A DNA stretch of 64,000 nucleotides from Oxyruncus cristatus (Eukaryota; Chordata; Aves; Passeriformes; Cotingidae). The translations under genes were made by a program, and so were the position numbers. The stretch lies in assembly GCA_013399855.1 (NCBI GenBank), contig VXAY01004098.1, forward strand, positions 44,774-108,773, given 5' to 3'. Shown one piece after another: positions 37,248-47,505 of the stretch (position 1 is the first letter of the stretch; each line of letters starts with the position of its first letter). The notes beneath the pieces were generated by a model, which searched no databases, was not told the origin of the DNA, and worked only from the letters and a program-made list of their open reading frames with translations.

Positions 37248-37440
37248 CTCCTTCCCGCACTGTCCGGCTCCCTCCCGCATTGTCCGGCTCCCTCCCGCAC
37301 TGCCTGTCTGGCTCCCTCCCGCACTGCCCCGCTCCCTCCCGCACAGCCGGCCCCGCTCCATCCCGCACCGCCCGGCTCCCTCCAGTACAGCCCTGCCCGG
37401 CTCCTTCTCGCACCGCCCGGCTCCTTTCCGCACCTGTCCC
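37248..37440. repeat. GC-rich minisatellite, ~20-bp unit, about 9 copies
   Basis: Units approximate CTCCCTCCCGCACTGCCCGG, nine in a row with variants of 20 to 25 bases. The unit is not a multiple of three, so no protein repeat is encoded. The minus strand carries GGG runs in nearly every unit. The single undetermined base (N) at 37247 sits exactly at the left edge. Confidence 0.93.
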
Positions 37441-37467
37441 CATGGGTGCCCGCCCCGGGCAGGCGGC

Positions 37468-37742
37468 TGCCCCTTCTCCCAGGCAACCAGCGACAGAATT
37501 AGAGGACATGGTCTTGAGCTGCGCCAGGGTAGGCTTAGTTTGGACATTAGGATGAAACGCTTCACAAAAAGGGTGGTTAGACTTTGGAATGGGCTGCCCA
37601 GGGAGGTGGTGGAGTCGCCATCCTTGGAAAGACTGGACGTGGCGCTGAGTGCCACGGTCTGGTTGACAAGGTGGTGTTCGGTCGCAGGTTGGGTTCAATG
37701 ATCTCAGAGGTTCTTCCCAACCTGATCGATTCCGTGATTCCG
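37468..37742 (+). mobile_element. CR1 LINE 3' end inside CpG island
   Basis: CR1 3' untranslated sequence is clear: 'cttctcccaggcaaccagcg', 'acatggtcttgagctgcgcc', 'agggtaggcttagtttggac', 'atgggctgcccagggaggtg', 'ggttgggttcaatgatctca'. It ends in 'gattccgtgattccg' at about 37742. Its CpG sites are fairly well kept compared with other copies. Antisense and sense open frames through it are not genes. Confidence 0.93.
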
Positions 37743-37857
37743 CCCCCGCGGGGCGAGGCCCGGCGGGAAGCGGCGCCAGTTTCCTCTCCCTGTGCCCGCC
37801 CGGAGCGAAACCCGCGTCCCCCGAACGTGGGGCCGCGCGGGGTGTTTATTTAAGGAG

Positions 37858-38060
37858 ATTTCACACAGGAGCCGCTGATCAAAGCTAATGCAAAATAAAT
37901 GTCTCTCTTTGATAGCCTGATTCCTCGAAGCCCTTGACACTGGGAATTGGGATTTCCCCGTGCCATTAGCACTTAGCAGTAGGCGCTCCAGCCCAGCCAA
38001 GAACAAGGGATTAAGAGGTATTTGTCTAAACTAATTTCTCTCTCTATACCGAGTCTATAG
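37858..38060. promoter_or_regulatory. Candidate regulatory block beside CpG island
   Basis: Directly downstream of the island, AT-rich non-repetitive sequence carries GATCAAAG (37877-37884) and the inverted CTTTGAT (37907-37913), which match the TCF/LEF core. Between them lies a TAATGCAAAATAAAT octamer/homeobox-like stretch. No coding frame is present. Function is inferred from motif content only. Confidence 0.25.
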
Positions 38061-40141
38061 AGACTGGTGTTACTCTGCTGGAATTGTGCAACACGGCTAA
38101 TTGGCTACAAATTTAACAGTGGCAGGGCTCCCACCACGGGCTGCCGCATATTCATTACCCTGTTCTCCCTTTACATGCGCTCGCACGGGGTACCTGTGCT
38201 GCCCCTGCCCCAGGGAAAGGACCTCCTCGACGAGGATCTGGGAGAGGTGAGAGGCCTGCATGCATCTGACCAAGGGCACGACTTGGAGCCGTTAAGGGTA
38301 CACAGATGCATTTTTGGTTTATTTTTTAGGTTAGTCAAAAAGCACCAGGGTTGCTAGAATAGTCCTGAACTAAGGAAGAAATTCTGGGAAAGATGACTGC
38401 CTCAAGTCACTGGAGAGTAATTTGATGACAGCCAGGGTTTTATTCCTCTACCCCAAAAAGCACCCCCTCACCCACAGTTGCACCATTAGATTATTGCTTC
38501 TTTTGGGAGGGGAGGCAGGGTTCTCCCAGCAAAACTGTTCAGTAGGCCCAGATGAATTTCTACACTCCCAAAGGCTCTGATGGAAATCTGAATAGCCATA
38601 GGAGTCAGGCAGGACTTAAGTAACCCAGCCTTTCAGAGCTAACTTCTCAAGATGAAGCACTGCATTGCTGCCTTGAACAGAAAGGTTATCCTGGAGTTGT
38701 GATCTAATCCACCTCAGCCAGTGCAACCAAACAAAAAACAGTAAAATGAAAGTTCCCCAGTGCCAGTTTGGATTACTGGATTGTGTAACACCCTAAACAC
38801 TAGATTCACAAACCAGGTTACTATTCTACCTGAGTCATTTTGGCTTTCATCATCCAAGTTCGAGGGCAAAGCTTTGCAATGCTGTTTGTTGAATCCCAGC
38901 ATGTGCCGCTGGGCACAGTTACCTTCCTACACTGAGAAAAACCCATGAAAATTCACAGAATGAAATTCCAGCTTTAGTGTGGTAGGTGGGAGATACTCAG
39001 AATTTCAGCAGGGCCAGAATTTTACTGAAGGAGGACATAGAGCTTCAGCTGGTCAGTGGGTTGCTCTAAAAAGCCACAGGAACCAAAGTCAGGTTGGCAA
39101 TGTTTCCCCTTCTCTTCCTTATGTACACACTGATGAACAGTTAACAAGTGGTGTCTGTTGATGTGGAATACACCACTGTCCTACAAAAAACCAAAAAGAT
39201 AACATCAATTTTAATCTCAAGATAATTAATCTACAAGGTAACAGTAAGATGCTGGCCAAGAATCAAATTAACAGTATCAGTCTGTGACCATACAGGATTA
39301 TTTCTGCTAAAAATCTTAACACCCAAGGTGGTGTTGATCAAACGTCTCATGTTAGTTCTCTCTCACGGCTGTAACCAGAGTGCTTTCTTGGATGTGGATA
39401 GAGAATATCACAAATTCAGTGAGAACACCTTCAACATGAGGTAACACTGGCATACAGAAGAAGGTGTCAGAAAATTAGATCAAGATTATTCAAGATGCTC
39501 CACTACTTTACAAGATATAACTAAAATATCATGGCTTACCAGGAGCAGAGGTTGTCTGCCAAGGCAATAAGTACTCCTGATAACTTCATCCAGCAGCCAG
39601 AGGCCAAGCTGCCTCACCCCCTCTCATTAAGGGAGAAGTGCCCCATTCAATGAGGCACTTCCAACAGTGGTCTACCTTAGAACGTGCAAATACCCCCATT
39701 AAATCTGGTGGATCAGGGCCAAAACTAATTAATTTAGTCATGCTTTGCATCAAAATCTCACTTGCACTACATAGCACTCACAATCAGAAAGGCAGGGGAT
39801 TAATTAAACTATTTAGAAAGCTGAGCATGTTAGCACTGGGTTAGGACTAAAGAGCATAATGATATCCGTAGTGGAAGCCAGAAAAGCAAATGACCCCTGT
39901 GAAACTGATAGGAATTTGCTGAGGATTTTTTTCTGTTTAATTTTTTTGTGAGAAAAATGAATTGGGACTGGCAAGCCAACCAATTTTCGGTCCAAGAGGC
40001 CATGCACTTTTATTTAGATTACTTCATTCAACCTGTCCCTACCAACCAGGCTCAACCCAAACTGTGTCATGATCACCAGCTTCATAGTACTTCCAGGTAT
40101 GAAAACAGGCCATAGAAAGCTTCTAAATTCTATGGCTTGGG

Positions 40142-40146
<5 letters not shown>
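38061..40146. other. Unique non-coding stretch with a 27-bp hairpin
   Basis: A near-perfect palindrome lies at 39635-39661. No repeat family or credible coding frame is recognised. Frames at 38067-38357 and 39638-39844 lack support. Confidence 0.5.
39635..39661. repeat. Near-perfect 27-bp inverted repeat
   Basis: Arms of 13 bases (GAAGTGCCCCATT and AATGAGGCACTTC) flank a single central base, with one mismatch. No terminator or RNA gene context is apparent. Confidence 0.8.
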
Positions 40147-40174
<28 letters not shown>

Positions 40175-40214
40175 GAAGGAAAAGAAAAAAAAGAAAGAAG
40201 GAGGAAAGAAAAAA
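40147..40214. repeat. Poly(A)28 followed by purine-only tract
   Basis: Twenty-eight A bases pass directly into an unbroken G/A tract (gaaggaaaagaaaa and similar). The sequence upstream has no recognisable retroelement or processed gene, so a retrocopy tail cannot be claimed. Confidence 0.93.
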
Positions 40215-40877
40215 GCTTACTACTGTAGATTTTCAGACACGTCTTAAATGTGAACCTAGATGCATTCAGACCATGGCTTCACTCTACCCAGCTTAGCAAG
40301 AAGGCTGGACAAAAAGATACGGGCTTGAAAATATGCTGTACTGCAGTGGAAAAATCAGATTCTGATCGGTTACACACTCTAACAGAACAAGGAAAAAAAT
40401 TAATCTAATGAAGTTACTGGAACAATATTTGGGAAAGTATAACAGTAATTGCGGGACTGCACGCCCTTTGGTTGAGCCTAATTCTCTAAGGCTTCTTGGA
40501 GTCTGTCAGCAGCTCCATCACTCGGCTGATGTCAATTGAAGGGTGCCAGTCTGCACCCTCTGAGGATGTGGCCTTTAAACTTACCCTGCTTGGGTCAGCA
40601 ACAGAGTGGCCTCTTACAACCTTTCCGCAACACTGCAAAATCTTTAATGGTTTGGCACTGCTCAAAATCATTCCATTTTGTAAGAGGAAAGTAAGTGGTA
40701 TTTCATGTGCTTGGGAGGACCCTTCTCTTCCATCTGATTAAGGAGGAAACCTGTCACAACCTCATTTCTTCTAATACGACAGGCAGTAATGAATGGCTGA
40801 GGTGACTGTGATCTTTCCATCCTATGGTCATTCTATTTCCTGTAGGTGTTTCCTGTGACTGTCAGAAATTATGGGCA
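40215..40877. other. Unique non-coding stretch, nothing recognised
   Basis: Open frames on opposite strands at 40486-40741 overlap each other and show no family resemblance. Confidence 0.5.
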
Positions 40878-41210
40878 TGTCGTGGTTTAGGAATGGTATT
40901 CCCCAATTTAGTGTTCCCACTGAAACACCCCAGACCACGGACCACTCAGTCACTTCCCCCTCACCCCTGCAGCACGATGGAGAAGAGAATTGGGGGCACA
41001 AAAAGATGAAGATCACGGGTTGACATAAGAACAATTTACCAGAAAGAGCAATGAACTAAGGAAACAAACAGTAACAATACTAATAACAGAGTGTACAAGA
41101 CAGGTGAACAATTCACAAGCAATTGCTCACCACGCGGAACCCGGTGCCACCCAACCGCACGCCCCACACACCATCAGGAAAATACCACCGCCTTCCGTCC
41201 CCCCTGCACA
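40878..41210 (-). mobile_element. Endogenous retrovirus LTR fragment, minus strand
   Basis: The plus strand begins at the element's terminal TGTCGTGGTTTA, which is the reverse complement of the LTR's ...CA end. It continues with the family's terminal landmarks: the C-rich 'cagtcacttccccctcaccc', 'tggagaagagaattgggggc', 'cacgggttgacataagaac' and 'gcaattgctcaccac'. It thus covers the R/U5 side. The U3 end is missing or unrecognisable beyond about 41210. It is related to the fragment at 7420-7720 and has no coding content. Confidence 0.72.
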
Positions 41211-42010
41211 TGGAACCAGGACAGGACAAGGCAATGAATGACATGTACCAGACAGTGGTAAACACTCCAGAGTCAGAGCAACATGAAACCAGCATGCCCA
41301 TGTCTGCTGTTTATTACCACATATGTGTTTATACAAGGTTCAGTTCTCTGTCAAGTGGCAGTCAAGGACTGAACAACTATAGGCTTGGATTATTTTTTCC
41401 CATCAGGAAACGTATCTCATGTGTATATGAAGAATGTTGTACACAAATACGTTTTCTTGATCCATTTGCAAAAAAAAAAAAAAAAAAACAACAAACAAAA
41501 CCCAAGAGACTTATCAGCATCTTTGCAAAAACAAATCTAGTTTCCTTTTAATTTTAAAACATAATTAACATTCCTTTGTTCAGACAGATGAGTCTCTCTA
41601 AAACAACTATGTGCAGTCCTATTTAAGAAGTTACAGAGTTTGATAAACCTCCAGAATGGTAGAAAACAAACCAAACTGAACACAGGTTTCTGACATTACA
41701 CTCAGGAAATTACTACCTCTGCAAACATAACATCTCCATGCCTAAGCCCTCAGTTCCAACAGTCATGTACGTTCATGCATGGAAAAACCTGTAAGAACAC
41801 TGACATGCCAGAATGTTTGCAGGATCACTGCCTGTGAAAGGTTATTCACAGACACAGTCTCAGGCAAAATCACGCCCTCAGAGTTATTACAACCCTGCCA
41901 AAGCCATGGAAAGCCAACGCTTTTCTACTGTGTGAGGAACAATAGAGCTATTCTGGACAAGATTTATTCTGAAAAGTAGAGGTTGAGGATAGTCATAATT
42001 TTCTTTTCAG
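41211..42010. other. Unique non-coding stretch with A-rich run
   Basis: A run of 19 A bases at 41470-41488 grades into CAACAAACAAAACCC. Nothing else is recognised. Confidence 0.5.
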
Positions 42011-42103
42011 AGCCCCAAAAGCTGCTGTGTCTGACCATGAAGGTTGCCACAGGACATATCGACCCACCAGAAAAGCTAAAAGCAGAGAAATCAGAGACTG
42101 AAG
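42011..42103 (+). CDS. Candidate small exon, unknown protein (weak)
   Basis: A very good acceptor (catcataattttcttttcag type, ending at 42010) precedes 93 open bases, and the stretch ends at ACTGAAG before the donor GTGAAA. The frame is phase 1 in and phase 1 out, giving 30 complete codons that include PQKLLCLTMKVATGHIDPPE and KLKAEKSETE. The symmetric phase and charged peptide are exon-like. However, the same stretch is open on the opposite strand (41964-42401), no family is recognised, and no partner exons were found. Confidence 0.2.
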
Positions 42104-42771
42104 GTGAAAGCATGAGCTTTTCCTTCTGTATTCCCCATTCCACACACTCCCATGGCTTGTACATGTTTCCTTTGCCACAGATTACAAAAATGAATCCTGA
42201 AATCACTGGATTTACAAGCCAGGAAAAACACTGATATTGCATTGTAGTCACAGAGGAGTCCACAGTGGCTTGTGTCCTGGACAGTGACTGTGCCTCTGGG
42301 CTGTAGAACCCACTGTGAAGGTCTGTAGGAGGGCACATGCCTGAGGAGGGGGGGTCACAAACCATTTGGTTATCACTGATAACTCCATGGCACCTCAGCA
42401 TGCCGTGATAAAGGCTTTGTTTTCCCCTTCTGGGTATTACCAGCCAAAGGGACGTGGACTCAAATTGTCAGCTGCACTTCAAGGTGTCAGAGACCCTAGA
42501 ACAGGGACCTCCCTGGGTAGATTCTCACCTAATTCCTCCTCAGATGGGAATTAGAGCTATTTTAAGCAAAACAAAAGCTCTTGGGTTCTTAACCAAGCTC
42601 ATTCTCCAGGTGACATGATGTACCTTTCTCCCTGGCATACACATCTACATTGATCTTCCCCAGTTCCCTGCCTGCAGCTCTCTGTAAACCCTCTTTCATC
42701 TCCTGCCAGGCACTGCAAACTTACCTTCTCTGACAGCCCAATGCAAGGAGCCTGCTGCCCTGTGCCCACTT
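42104..42771. other. Unique non-coding stretch, nothing recognised
   Basis: The opposite-strand frame of 145 codons (41964-42401) covers part of this segment but has no domains. No repeats are named. Confidence 0.5.
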
Positions 42772-42776
42772 AAGGA
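42772..42776. repeat. Target-site duplication of solo LTR (left copy)
   Basis: AAGGA directly precedes the TG end of the LTR and is repeated exactly at 43394-43398. Confidence 0.85.
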
Positions 42777-43393
42777 TGTAGTGGTTTTGATTCTAGGCCG
42801 TCCTTGGTAACCAGGTTGTAACCAAGGAACCGAGGCCATGTTCCCAGTATTCCATACGATTTTTACTTAAGCAAGACTATAAATAAGAGGGGAGGGAAGC
42901 TTCTCGTCTCTCTTCTCTTCTGGCGAGGTTCAGGAACAGTGGGTCTCTGCGTTGGTCTCGCTTATCTGGAGCTGAGGCCTGCAGCGACCGCTGGCCTACT
43001 GCGCGGAGGTTGGAGAGTCGCTGGCCGTGTCTGGCAATCTTGTTTTCTGAGGGAAGTGGTGAGATTCCGTATATTTTGCTAGTTTTCAGGTTCTGATTGT
43101 GCATTCTGTTCTGCTTTTGTTCCTTTTTGTCCCTTTTTTTTCCTTTTCCCCTTCCCTTCCCCTTTTCGGGAAGTGTTTGGGGTTTGGTTTATATGTACAT
43201 AGTATTCTAACTGTATATAGCTGTAATATATGTAAAATTATATATATATATTGATATAATTTGGTTGTTTCCAGGCTCTTCAGTTTCTACAGTTTCTTTC
43301 CTTTGCCCTGGGAGAAGAAGGGAGGGGGGAGGTTTGGAAGGAAGGGAGGAGGTTTGCCCTGTGAGTTCGGACAGTTGACGGAAAGCCAACACA
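42777..43393 (+). mobile_element. Solo LTR of an endogenous retrovirus, intact ends
   Basis: The element starts TGTAGTGG and ends AACACA, giving the TG...CA termini of an LTR, 617 bases long. It is flanked by a perfect 5-bp duplication AAGGA (42772-42776 and 43394-43398). The upstream part carries a TATA box in 'actataaataagagg' (42878-42885), followed by a CT-rich leader, T/C-rich tracts at about 43128-43165, and a TA repeat near 43238-43251. A 5-bp duplication is typical of ERVL-like (class III) elements, which is inference here. No internal viral genes remain, so it most likely arose by recombination between two LTRs. The minus-strand frames across it are spurious. Confidence 0.85.
42878..42885 (+). 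promoter_or_regulatory. TATA box of the solo LTR
   Basis: TATAAATA lies 101 bases into the LTR, where a retroviral U3 promoter would place it. It is followed by GC-richer sequence that would be the transcript start region. Any present activity is unknown. Confidence 0.55.
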
Positions 43394-43398
43394 AAGGA
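43394..43398. repeat. Target-site duplication of solo LTR (right copy)
   Basis: AAGGA directly follows the terminal CA of the LTR and is identical to the left copy. Confidence 0.85.
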
Positions 43399-43749
43399 GC
43401 AAGACTCAAAAATAAAAAATAGAAGGTCACCACGAACCTATGTTAAAAATACCTCTCTCACACATGGTATGCCAGCGTTGCCCATCAGTAATATCAGCAC
43501 TGCACAGATGATCAGTGACAGCACAGGAGCACATATTAGTCCAAATAGTAAGAAACTGGCCTTGGAGAAGTGTCAAGACATTGGAAAAATGAAGCAATTT
43601 GAATTAGTTGCTCGTAAATAAATCAGTATTGCTTCAAGCTTTGTGTATAATCTAATTAATATACCTACCTCCTTACTGCTGAGATGTCATCCTGAGATTT
43701 ATGCATAAAAAAATTTGGCAAAACATACTAGAATAAGAGACAAACTCAG
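43399..43749. other. Unique spacer between solo LTR and CR1
   Basis: AT-rich sequence with an A/T patch at about 43408-43420. Nothing is recognised. Confidence 0.5.
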
Positions 43750-44784
43750 AAATGCGGACTGGATGAGTGGACAGTGAGGGGCATTGAGAACTGGCTGAAT
43801 GGCAGACCCCAGAGGAGAGAATAGTAGTCAGTGACACAGGGTCTAGTTGGAGGCCTATCACTAGTGGCATCCCCCAAGATTCAATACTGGGCCCAGTATT
43901 GTTTAATTTATTCAGAAATGGCTTGAATGAAAGGGCAAGTGCCTCCTCAACAAGGAGGTGACGCAAAGCTGGGAGGAGTGGCTGATACCCCATAGGGCTG
44001 TGCAGCCCTAGATGGGAAGAGAAGAACTGTCTGAAATTCAACAAAGGCAAATGCAGAGTCCTGCACCCGGGGAAGAACAATCCCAGGCACTGGCACAGGC
44101 TGGGACTGATCTGCTGGAAAGCAGCTCTATGGAGAAGAACCTGGGAGTCCTGGGGGACAACAAGCCAGCAGCGTGTCCTTGTGGCCAAGGACAATGGTAT
44201 CCTGGGGTGCATCAGGAAGAGCACTGGCAGCAGATCGAGGGAGGTGATCCTGCCCCTCTACTCAGCCCCAGTGAGGCTGCATCTGGAGTGCTGTGTCCTC
44301 AGTACAAGACGAGACACGGAGCTTCTGGAGCAGGTCCAGTGGAGAGGGACAAAGATGATGAAGAGACTGGAGAATCTCTCTTACAAAGAAAGGCTGAGGG
44401 AGCTGGGCCTGTTCAGCCTCAAGAAGAGATGACTGAGAGGGGACCTCATTAATGTGTCCTAAGTATCTGAAGGGGGGATGTCAAGAGGATGGGGCCAGGC
44501 CCTCCTCGATGGTGCTGAGCAATAGGACAAGAGCCAGTGGGCAGAAACTGATGCGTAGGAAGTTCCACCTGCACATATGAAAGAACTGCTTTACTGTGTG
44601 GGTGACTCCCCATGGGGACAGATTGCCCAGAGACGTTGCGGAGTCTCCCTCACTGGAGATACTCAGGAAACATCTGGACACAATCCTGTGCCTTGTGCTC
44701 TGGGATGAGCATGCTTGAGCAGGGAGATTGGATCAGATGATCCACTGTGGTTCCTTCCAACCTGAACCATTCCATGATTCTGTG
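43750..44784 (+). mobile_element. CR1 LINE, about 1 kb, RT pseudogene plus 3' UTR
   Basis: The longest CR1 copy here. It begins within the reverse-transcriptase palm region ('gatgagtggacagtgagg', 'ggcatcccccaagattcaat', 'tactgggcccagtattgttt'). It continues through the thumb and connection parts, where 44181-44432 reads NGILGCIRKSTGSRSREVIL and ENLSYKERLRELGLFSL. The 3' untranslated region follows and ends 'ccattccatgattctgtg'. Several deletions and frameshifts break the frame, for example around 43930-44010. It is an inactive copy. Confidence 0.96.
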
Positions 44785-47505
44785 GGTGGGAGGCAGGTTG
44801 CATAAGAAGCACTCTGAGCTCTAAAGCAGCTGCAGAAAGGTACAAAGCCTCCTTCTTCTGGGGGAAGAGAAGGCAACAACAAGGCAAAACCCAGGCTAGA
44901 TATCTGTGATTGAATAAACTCCCACCCATCTCTGCAGCAGTGCTGAACTTTGCATTGGGAAGTTCCATACCTGAGCAGTGAACTGCAATTGCAGTGAGAT
45001 TTTCTCTGAGATCAAGGCACTTAAAATACCACTTTTTACTGTGTTTAGAATTTCTCATGTTTAGGGTGAAATCCTAAATGCAGATGACACAATAATTGCA
45101 GACACCTGCCTGGCACAAATACATGTTGAGTCCTTTGAAAGGAACAGGGCTGTATCCATTCCACATGATAACATAATCGGGGACATACAATATCATTGAA
45201 AACTGTTTACACTGTCGGTAATAACCCTGGAAGAAAGAGTTTTGAGCTGCTTTTTATTGACACTCACCTCATTCCAGAGATCAGCAAAAATTAGGGTAGT
45301 TTATACAGCCAGCCACAGAGATTTTTGTTTTTTTCTAAATAAGTCTGAATAAACAATAAAAGGTTAAACGCTATTTTTTCAAAGCCTGAAACACAGGCAA
45401 ACAAATTGAGGGTAGAGAACTCAATTATATCAAGCAGAAGCTCCTGGCAGTTACACTCAGCAGAGCTGAATAATTTTCAATTACTCTGGGAGAAGAGGTC
45501 AACAAAATATGTTCCCCAATCCGTACATCCCTAAACCTAGACCTCCTAATGTTACAAGTGCCCTTCGTCAGTGCTTCTTTTTTCCCAGCAAGCACCCTTT
45601 TCCCTTCTTTGATATACCAAGTCAAGTTTTTTTCTTAACATAAATATGTGCATGCCACGGAGAAAGCCTTTGAACCCCCACTCTTCAAAAGCCAAACTTC
45701 CACTCTGCCATAGGCAAGCTCTCTGCCAGAGAGATGCTACAACATGACAGGTGCTGCTGTAAACATCTCTCTGACCCAGGGTGCTGAGGATGTTAACCCA
45801 GCAAAACGAGGGAACGAGACCAATCCCAGGGTGACCTTTGTCAGCGTCTGAGCTCCTCAGCTGGGTGGCACATCCCAGCCAAGGCAGAGGGGTTTCCCCA
45901 CTAGAGACTGCAGAGCCTCAGCAGGGCTGGCCAGAAGACAAATCTGAAGAACACGGTATGATTATGACTCCTACCAAATGACAGCGGGAGTTTTGGGTGC
46001 TGCATACCAATTTTGTCATATCTTCCTGGTTTTGAGACTTCATCTCCGCTGTCATGATTTTGCTACACTTCTAGCTTCAGAGTTTCTTGCTGCAATTTTT
46101 CCTTGTTTTTTCTCTCAGCAGAGTTTGGGGGCGGGGGGGGAGGGATGGGGAAGAGGTTTCATGTGAGTTTTTCTTTCCAAGAGGCAACAGGAATGGAGTT
46201 ACATTTTATGTCACAAAGCTTCTCCATCACCACATAAAGAGAAAGACAGCTTCTGCTTTGATGTTTATCACACACTCATATGTATAACAAACAGCATATG
46301 CAGGCAGGACAGTAAAATTTCTAGCATATGGAATGAACAAGGATATTTCCTATGTACTTCTGTTTTCACATACAGCAGCACCTAAGTGTGGCAATTACAG
46401 TATCAGGAAAGATGCTCAAATGTGGGTTGTTTTTTTTTTCTCCATTAGGACTTTACCCTGCTATCTGGTCTAAATGGTGCAGTGAATCCCAACAGAAGGA
46501 GCTTTTATGATGATAGTGTCATTTTTACATCAAATACAAGCTGATGATCTTCAGTGGAAGGAGAAAGCCATTAAAAATTGAGTAACCTATTTTTCTAGTC
46601 AGAAAAGAGTCATTTTATTTAAAACCTTTATGCAAGAGAGGCAATCCATTTATCCTCAAATACCTGTCCATAAAGTTGCTAGTAAATGTAGAGAGAAGGC
46701 AAAAGAAGAAAAATAAACCTATTTTCTTATTTCCCACACAACATGCAAAAACTGTCCACTATGTATAAAAGAGGGTTTGAACTGGCCAGGAATTAAATGG
46801 ATCCTGAACAGAAAAATTCCCTCACTCTTTTTTTAAGTCCTTCCTTAGAGGTCTGCAATTGTTGTTAGCTTCTCAGTGGGTGAATTTTGTCTTTCTAAGG
46901 CTGGCTTATATTTCACAGAACCCAGCCCAGGCTGGACCTCAAAAGATCATCTGGTGAGATCTTATGAGAATCCCAAAGAGCCTTGCTGCAGGATGATGGA
47001 CTCCATGTGGAGGCCTTGACTCTTTAAGGAAAAAGGAAAAAGCAAGATAAAGGTATAGGCTTAAAAAACCTTGCAAGTTTTATAGACATAGTGTGTACCA
47101 CTAACAGCTCAGTACACCCTTGTATTTTAAGAGAACTTAAACACTGCTGAGTTGCTCCCATCACCTCACTTTCATAATGTGGAAGAATATAGTTCCAGAC
47201 ATAAGAAAAAGCAGTGATAAGAAAATGGCTATTATATCATCCCAGTCTCTCAGTTGCTTCCTAATTCCACTTTGTTATCCTGCTCCACTGTTCACTCTCC
47301 CAGCACATTCCCCTGTAAGGTAGCCCTGATGTTGGTGTCTCTGCTACCTAAAAAACAACCATGGTTTTAAGGAGGGTGTTCTACAGATTCCACAAAGAGA
47401 GTCTCAAATACTTCATCCCCTGGCAGGGTTTTCTTCAGTGTGCACATATTACAGAGGTACTGCATTGCTTCAATATTTGGGAACCAAAAGCAAGCAAAGA
47501 AAGAG
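44785..47505. other. Unique non-coding stretch, possible short CR1 scrap
   Basis: Mostly unrecognised. At 46915-46962 'ggctggacctcaaaagatca' with 'tctggt' resembles the reversed CR1 3' end, but it is too short to be sure. A G-run (46125-46142) and a T run at about 46429-46439 are low-complexity. Confidence 0.4.

Larger units (their letters stand above)
36930..37857. promoter_or_regulatory. CpG island (interrupted by minisatellite and CR1)
   Basis: An abrupt GC- and CpG-rich island in an otherwise AT-rich window. GC boxes occur (gggcggggcc near 37164, gggcgggcggcg near 36984), and many CpG-dense words flank a 20-bp minisatellite and a CR1 insertion. The second CpG-rich part (37743-37857) ends at 'gtgtttatttaagg', a weak TATA-like stretch. 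Islands of this kind usually mark promoters, but no coding first exon is evident on either strand. Long open frames here (over 200 codons on both strands) come from the shortage of stops in GC-rich DNA. It could serve a non-coding RNA or a distant first exon. Confidence 0.55.

Noticed and set aside
36807..37701. Overlapping open frames of over 230 codons on both strands
   Set aside because: They lie in GC-rich DNA with few stop codons, cross the non-triplet minisatellite, the N and a CR1 copy, and read as low-complexity Pro/Arg/Ala/Gly text.
41964..42401. 145-codon minus-strand frame
   Set aside because: No recognisable family or coding composition; it overlaps a better splice-bounded segment on the other strand.
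46915..46962. Short match to a reversed CR1 3' end
   Set aside because: Only about 45 bases agree and the flanks do not continue the element, so I did not list it as a copy.
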